DNA of 64,000 nucleotides from an uncultured Fibrobacter sp. (GTDB taxonomy: Bacteria > Fibrobacterota > Fibrobacteria > Fibrobacterales > Fibrobacteraceae). The notes below the pieces were generated by a model, which did not search any database, was not told the origin of the DNA, and worked only from the letters and a program-made list of their open reading frames with translations. Both the position numbers and the translations under genes were made by a program. This document shows, in pieces, positions 59,792 through 64,000 of the stretch (position 1 is the stretch's first letter; each line of letters begins with the position of its first letter). The stretch is taken from contig CAMJQW010000001.1 of assembly GCA_946408125.1 (NCBI GenBank), forward strand, positions 1-64,000, read 5' to 3'.

Positions 59792-60475
59792 TTATAGTCC
59801 GCTCTTGTTCTGCGGGTTGAATATCAGCACGAATTCACCCTTGGGCGGGTGCGCCTTGAAGTGGGCCGTGATTTCGGCCGGGGTCCCGACGAGGTGTTCC
59901 TCGAACTTCTTGGTGAGCTCGCGCATGACGGCGATTTTCACGTCGCCAAAGACTTGCCCGATTTCTTCGACGAACTTGTCGATGTTGTGCGGGCTTGCGT
60001 AAAAGATTTGTGTCGCTTCCTCGTCTTTCAGTTTTTCGAGTAGGTGGATGCGCTGCGCACTTTTCTTGGGCGAAAAGTACTGGAAGGCGAAGTGGTCGGT
60101 CGGCATTCCGGAACTGACGAGCGCCGTTACCATGGCGCAGCATCCCGGTATCGAACGGACGGGAATTCCTTCTCGGACGCATTCGCGGACCAGGTTGAAT
60201 GCGGGATCGGCGATTCCGGGCGTGCCCGCGTCGCTTACGAGGGCGATGTCGCCTTCGTTCTTGAGGTACTCCACGTACTTTGGCGTGACTTTTTCCTTGT
60301 TGAAGTCATGGTAGGCTTCCATGGGAGTCGTGATTCCGTAGGCGTCGAAAAGCACGCGGCTGTGGCGCGTGTCCTCGGCGAGCACGAGCGGGACTTCCTT
60401 GAGGATGCGTACGGCGCGGTACGTGATGTCTTCCATGTTCCCGATGGGGGTTGCGACTATATAGAGTGTATGCAT
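59792..60475 (-). CDS. rsmI: 16S rRNA (cytidine-2'-O)-methyltransferase RsmI
   Basis: This 227-residue SPOUT-unrelated tetrapyrrole-methylase-fold enzyme methylates C1402 of 16S rRNA. The N-terminus MHTLYIVATPIGNMEDITYRA, LAEDTRHS, SDAGTPGIADP and the GCCAMVTALVSSG motif are diagnostic. An earlier open stretch (17 codons) is skipped; the start at 60473-60475 lies one base past the stop of the upstream lipoprotein. Between a lipoprotein gene and lnt in one operon. Confidence 0.95.
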   Translation of the reverse strand: MHTLYIVATPIGNMEDITYRAVRILKEVPLVLAEDTRHSRVLFDAYGITTPMEAYHDFNKEKVTPKYVEYLKNEGDIALVSDAGTPGIADPAFNLVRECVREGIPVRSIPGCCAMVTALVSSGMPTDHFAFQYFSPKKSAQRIHLLEKLKDEEATQIFYASPHNIDKFVEEIGQVFGDVKIAVMRELTKKFEEHLVGTPAEITAHFKAHPPKGEFVLIFNPQNKSGL

Positions 60476-60476
60476 G

Positions 60477-61046
60477 TCAGTAATCGCTCGCACTGTTGAG
60501 GTCCGCTTGACGGTTCCTGAGTTCAAAGGAGAGTCGCTGGACGAGCTTCTTGTGCATTTCGTTCGATGCTTCGTTCAGCAGGTCGCTGCGCATCATGCCG
60601 AACCAGAATGCCTGTACGCGGGCCTCTTCGGTAAATTCGACTCGCTTGACGAGAGTGCCGTCGCAGAAGATGCGCGCGGAGAGCGTGTAGGTCCAGGTCT
60701 CGTCGACAGGAAGCGCGGGCCAGAAGGGAATGATGGTCGCGCCGAGGCCCCAGGCGCTCGCGGGCGTGTTCTGCTGGACTTGCGCCTGGACTGCCGCGAC
60801 CCCGCGGCAGTGTTCCCGCGGGAACGCCTCGGCGTCGGCTGCCGCCGTGTATGCGCGCATGAGATCCTGGCTCATTTCGAGGGAATCCCCGTTCACGATG
60901 ACGGGGATGCTCCCGAAGAAGCTGAATTTTTCTGTCGTCAGGGAAACGCCTTCCAGATTGGCCTGCGTCAGGTCTACGGAACAGCCCGCAAGGAAAAGCC
61001 CCGCGATTGCGGCCGCTAAAAGCAGGATGTTCCGGAGTAATTGCAT
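60477..61046 (-). CDS. Small lipoprotein upstream of rsmI-lnt
   Basis: This 189-residue lipoprotein has signal peptide MQLLRNILLLAAAIAGLFLAGC (lipobox LAGC). The mature part carries mixed alpha/beta sequence with GLGATIIPFWPALPVDETW and no recognised domain. It is the first gene of the rsmI-lnt operon and divergent from the lpxH-like gene. An outer-membrane lipid or LPS assembly role is a context guess only. Confidence 0.75.
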   Translation of the reverse strand: MQLLRNILLLAAAIAGLFLAGCSVDLTQANLEGVSLTTEKFSFFGSIPVIVNGDSLEMSQDLMRAYTAAADAEAFPREHCRGVAAVQAQVQQNTPASAWGLGATIIPFWPALPVDETWTYTLSARIFCDGTLVKRVEFTEEARVQAFWFGMMRSDLLNEASNEMHKKLVQRLSFELRNRQADLNSASDY

Positions 61047-61089
61047 ACCCAAAATATAGAACAAATCCTTGAAATGTTATATTTCGGAC

Positions 61090-61809
61090 ATGGAATTGCC
61101 TGCATACTTCATTTGCGACGCCCACTTGGGTATTGATCCCCCGGGATGCGTTCCCGACAGGGAGTCAAAACTCGTGCGTCAGCTCGAGTCATGGAAGGGT
61201 GCGGCGAGTCATGTCGTCATCGTAGGCGATCTTTTCGAATTTTGGTACGAGTACCGTTATTACGTTTCATCGGCACACATGGAACTTTTCCGCGTGCTGG
61301 CCGAACTGGTTCGCTCGGGCGTGCAGGTCCACCTCTTGCGTGGGAACCATGACTTTGCCTATGGGGATTTTTTCCCGAAGGAACTCGGAGTGCAGGTCCA
61401 TAAGGAACTTGTGCTTGATATCCAGGGCAAGCGCGTCTACTTCAGGCACGGGGACGGCGTCCCGAAATCGGATCGCGGTTACCGTTTCCTCCGGCGTGTC
61501 CTGGATTTCCCGCTCAACCGCAGGCTGTTTCGCATGATTCATCCGGACATTGGAATGGCGATTGCCCGGTTTGTCGGCCGCAATAGCCGCAAGTACGGGG
61601 AATGCAGGCCTATCCGCATCGAGGAATACTTGGCGTGGGGCGACAAGGCCCTTAAGAAAAAGGGCTGCGATTACTGCATTGTCGGGCATCATCATACCGC
61701 GGGTATCTGGAATGTCGAGAATGGCATCGTCGCTTCCCCGGGTGATTGGATAAAAAATCCCGCCATCCTCCGGATGGAGAATGGCGGAATAAAGCTAGAA
61801 TTCGTCTAG
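61090..61809 (+). CDS. LpxH-like metallophosphoesterase
   Basis: This 239-residue protein has calcineurin-type metal ligands: CDAHLG, GDLFEFW, GNHDFAYG and GHHHTAG. Its size and the GDLFEFW motif place it near UDP-2,3-diacylglucosamine diphosphatases of lipid A synthesis, though GNHD (not GNRD) and the absence of lpx neighbours leave the substrate open. ATG 61090 is preferred over an upstream TTG. It is convergent with a small membrane protein gene. Confidence 0.82.
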   Translation: MELPAYFICDAHLGIDPPGCVPDRESKLVRQLESWKGAASHVVIVGDLFEFWYEYRYYVSSAHMELFRVLAELVRSGVQVHLLRGNHDFAYGDFFPKELGVQVHKELVLDIQGKRVYFRHGDGVPKSDRGYRFLRRVLDFPLNRRLFRMIHPDIGMAIARFVGRNSRKYGECRPIRIEEYLAWGDKALKKKGCDYCIVGHHHTAGIWNVENGIVASPGDWIKNPAILRMENGGIKLEFV

Positions 61810-61811
61810 AA

Positions 61812-62243
61812 CTACTGCGGTTCGCCTGTAGCGCGCTTTTCCGTAGCCTGCATCATCTTCTTGCTGGAGTTTTCGCCCCAGATGGCGCTGATTAGGTCAA
61901 GGCTTGCAAACTTGTCCCAGTAGGTTTCGACCCAGCACCAGTGATGTTCCTTGCCCTGTTCGTCGGTAATTTTCCAGTTCTTTTTTGCGGAGAAGGAATA
62001 TTCCTGCGGCTGGGGCTTGTTGTAGGCATCGCCGGTATTTTCGGGCTCGATGACGATGGTCCATACCTTGCCTTCGGTACGGTGATAGATAAAGAGGTTG
62101 AACGCGATGAGTATGACCCCGACTATAATGCTCCACTTGTAGTTCTTCTTGGATAGGAGGAAAATCAGCAGGAGCACCAGCAGGATGGAGAGTGCTGCGA
62201 AGTTATAGTGGGTGGGGTAGAATACTTTGAAAACGTCAATCAT
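61812..62243 (-). CDS. Small membrane protein, unknown
   Basis: This 143-residue protein has two predicted transmembrane helices near the N-terminus (about 14-30 and 36-54), then a mostly soluble C-terminal domain with a WCWVETYWDKF segment. No family is recognised. It lies 14 bp downstream of the 62258-62941 gene and may be co-transcribed with it. Confidence 0.65.
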   Translation of the reverse strand: MIDVFKVFYPTHYNFAALSILLVLLLIFLLSKKNYKWSIIVGVILIAFNLFIYHRTEGKVWTIVIEPENTGDAYNKPQPQEYSFSAKKNWKITDEQGKEHHWCWVETYWDKFASLDLISAIWGENSSKKMMQATEKRATGEPQ

Positions 62244-62257
62244 CTTTTATGCCTTTC

Positions 62258-62941
62258 TTATTTTGCCTTCTTGGCAGCCTTCTGCTCGGCGATGAGCGGA
62301 GCTACACTAAAGGTAATAACTTTTCCGTCGATTTTGCAAGCGGTACGGAAACTCTTCTTCGGGAGAGCGATTCCGTGGGAGGAAAGAGTGCCCATGAAGG
62401 AGGCGTTCGCGTGGCTTGCGATGGTACGGACGTTGATGAAGCCCTTCTTGCTGAAGGTGAGCTTGAAGGTCTTCTTGTTCATGTCGTACTCGGCAATCAT
62501 CGTATTGTTCTTTACGGTTTCGACGGCAGTGCAGCTGCGCTTGTCGAAAATGATGGTGCCGCGGCTGTCGATGGAGAGCATCGGGATGCCGGCGGAGTTA
62601 CGGCAGGCGATGAGTTCCCATGCGCCCTTCTTCTTGGCGGGGGCCTTGCCGGTAAACACAAACTTGCTGCCTTCCTTGGTCATGGTGTATGCCCCGGTGA
62701 TGATCTTGAGGCCGACGGCGTTCAGGGCACCCTTGAAATAGAGAAGGTAGCCGGTGCCGTTGGGCATGAACCTGAAGGAAGTAGTCTTGATGGACTTGCA
62801 GGGCGTCACAGCGATGCGCTTGCCTTCCTTGTCGACTTCGATATCCGCATACGGGTTCTTGTCGAGTTTGAGTTCCTTGGCTACTTCTTCATTGAATCGG
62901 ATGAAGCCACGGATGTCCATCTTGATTGTGAATTTTTCCAT
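62258..62941 (-). CDS. Tandem AbrB-like beta-hairpin protein
   Basis: This 227-residue protein contains segments that resemble AbrB/SpoVT swapped-hairpin DNA-binding motifs: IKMDIRGFIRFNEEVAKELK followed by DIEVDKEGKRIAV, and later PMLSIDSRGTIIFDKR and KKGFINV. The pattern suggests two to three repeats of a small beta unit. No DNA-binding role is shown. GAGGTG precedes the ATG at 62939-62941. Neighbours are a small membrane protein and an alpha/beta hydrolase. Confidence 0.55.
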   Translation of the reverse strand: MEKFTIKMDIRGFIRFNEEVAKELKLDKNPYADIEVDKEGKRIAVTPCKSIKTTSFRFMPNGTGYLLYFKGALNAVGLKIITGAYTMTKEGSKFVFTGKAPAKKKGAWELIACRNSAGIPMLSIDSRGTIIFDKRSCTAVETVKNNTMIAEYDMNKKTFKLTFSKKGFINVRTIASHANASFMGTLSSHGIALPKKSFRTACKIDGKVITFSVAPLIAEQKAAKKAK

Positions 62942-63129
62942 ATACACCTCGTTTTGATTTTTTGTTGTTTTGTTGCTTTGGATATAAAGTAACAAATAAA
63001 AATCTGATTTGCAAGTTTATAAGAAAAAAAACCGAAGCGCTTGTTTGCATCGTATAAATTTGTCTATGAAGACTTTGTTTCGTACAACGTAATTCGCTAA
63101 CGATTCTAAACCCTTGTATTTAAAGGGGT

Positions 63130-63909
63130 TTAAGGATGTTGTAGTATTTTTTTAATCAAATTTTGTAAGGTGAAATTTTCGCGATTTTCGACGTGAATTT
63201 GATGTAAATCACGTTCGGCCTTGTGATTCCTGTCACAAGAAATTTGGCTGTCTTTTAGCAGGAAAACCTTTGACGACTGGGCTTGCAGCCTATCGGTCGG
63301 TATTTTCTCTTTGGCGCGGATTAAAAATTTCGGGTAAAGGAACCTGTATTTTTCGGAAATGGCGTCGGCGATGCTCATGGCAGGATCAATGAGGATGAGC
63401 TTTTGGTTCCCGTCGAATTGTTCGGAGGCAAGTATTGCTCCGGTTCCGCGCCCTGCAAGGACTGAGGGCTTTTCTCCGTTCACTTGCCTTGCGCATTCGG
63501 CTATTTGGCGCGCATCGGGCTCGAAGTTTTCGGTAGATGGCGTTCCCTTGTTGTCGGCGGAGCCGCGGTAGTTGAAGGTGACGATGTCAATTCCGGGAAT
63601 TCCTTGGACTTCGGCCAGGAATTGGGCCGCATCCTCGTTTGCGTCGGGGTAGTAGAGCAGAGTGGGGGCCTGCGGGTCGCCGACGGCCCAGCCTCCGAGC
63701 ACAATCCCGTCCTCGAGCGAGCATGAAAGCGGGCGTGCGGTGTTCTTTATGGCTGCCTGTGCTTCTTTGTGCGTGATGGCCCGCGGGTAGGCATTCTGGC
63801 GTTCCGTAAGGGCGAGGTAGAAAACCATGCTTATATATATGAGAACGAGGGCTCCGGCGAGTCGGAGCGTGCGAAAACCGAAATTTTTGGCGGTTTGCTT
63901 CAAATTCAT
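63130..63909 (-). CDS. Membrane-anchored alpha/beta-hydrolase-fold protein lacking the nucleophile
   Basis: This 259-residue protein has one N-terminal transmembrane helix (about 15-35), then an alpha/beta hydrolase-like core: TLLYYPDANEDAAQF, DIVTFNYRGSADNKGTPS and the elbow segment LAGRGTGAILAS. The elbow reads G-R-G-T-G, so the nucleophile position (residue 155) is glycine. The DPAMS segment and terminal region keep no clear His. It may be a structural or binding homologue, not an enzyme. The 63910-64000 edge holds no gene. Confidence 0.68.
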   Translation of the reverse strand: MNLKQTAKNFGFRTLRLAGALVLIYISMVFYLALTERQNAYPRAITHKEAQAAIKNTARPLSCSLEDGIVLGGWAVGDPQAPTLLYYPDANEDAAQFLAEVQGIPGIDIVTFNYRGSADNKGTPSTENFEPDARQIAECARQVNGEKPSVLAGRGTGAILASEQFDGNQKLILIDPAMSIADAISEKYRFLYPKFLIRAKEKIPTDRLQAQSSKVFLLKDSQISCDRNHKAERDLHQIHVENRENFTLQNLIKKILQHP

Positions 63910-63943
63910 GCGTTTTAATATAGAATTTTGGCCTTGAGGGTAT

Positions 63944-63978
63944 AAAAAGGACCTCCGGTGGAGTACATCCGGAGGTCC
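63944..63978 (-). terminator. Terminator of a gene beyond the right edge
   Basis: A 10-bp stem (GGACCTCCGG/CCGGAGGTCC) with a 10-base loop is followed on the minus strand by five T (A run 63944-63948). It points leftwards, so it ends a gene outside the window. Confidence 0.8.
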
Positions 63979-64000
63979 GAGGGATGGGATTGGGTGTTCC

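Overview
The window looks like a chromosomal segment of a Fibrobacter-type bacterium (Fibrobacterota, Gram-negative, fibre-degrading gut lineage). This rests on sequence features only: secreted lipoproteins with a serine-rich linker after a short Ala-Cys-Gly-Asp lipobox region, two FISUMP domains (the Fibrobacter succinogenes major paralogous domain), paired CotH-domain secreted proteins, a GH8 oligoxylanase, and outer-membrane genes (lnt, a lpxH-like gene, beta-barrels, a PilMNOPQ machine). No phage, insertion sequence, CRISPR array or rRNA was seen. No stretch longer than 300 bases lacks a gene.

Layout. 1-8114: the start of htpG, two cysteine-module lipoproteins, uppP, a DUF2334-type deacetylase-fold protein, an M23 peptidase, tRNA-Ala(GGC) and a cyclophilin. 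8227-10964: pyrR-pyrB-pyrC', where the dihydroorotase homologue has lost its metal ligands. 10968-17882: a PilZ protein followed by a pilMNOPQ operon with a good promoter; the PilP-like protein is a large fusion and PilQ is short. 17948-27391: an M41-like HEAGH protein, holA, greA, argJ, a MORN/FISUMP lipoprotein, a GH8 exo-oligoxylanase, an unusual thioredoxin-reductase-like flavoprotein with a radical SAM partner, fmt and rsmB. 27388-33486: three predicted outer-membrane proteins, mutY and a lipoprotein with a possible carbohydrate-binding C-terminus. 33594-40396: a GT4 glycosyltransferase, a eukaryote-type HisA, a lipocalin-like protein, a sugar-nucleotide epimerase, a fused aroK-aroB and aroE. 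40488-44288: a lipoprotein, glnS and a FISUMP lipoprotein.

44387-52652 is the most unusual part. A promoter-led pair encodes a secreted Ser/Asp/Lys-repeat protein and an 1141-residue protein. The centre of that large protein resembles the pore-forming subunit of binary toxins (anthrax protective antigen, Vip1 and iota-b type): calcium-binding DxDxDG motifs, then a long Ser/Thr-rich amphipathic hairpin, then the oligomerisation domain. It ends flush against two tandem CotH paralogues on the other strand.

52899-63909: a DUF3300 protein, a three-gene envelope operon (lipoprotein, LPP20-like, TPM), two alpha/beta-hydrolase-fold proteins that lack the serine nucleophile, a lipoprotein-rsmI-lnt operon, a lpxH-like gene and two uncharacterised genes. 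A terminator at the right edge belongs to a gene outside the window.

The genes mostly concern the envelope: lipoprotein maturation (lnt), peptidoglycan and lipid carrier turnover (uppP, M23), lipid A (lpxH-like), pili and many surface proteins. They are interleaved with housekeeping genes for pyrimidine, arginine and aromatic biosynthesis, translation initiation, and DNA replication and repair. Genes are packed tightly, with start/stop overlaps inside operons and four touching or overlapping tail-to-tail pairs.
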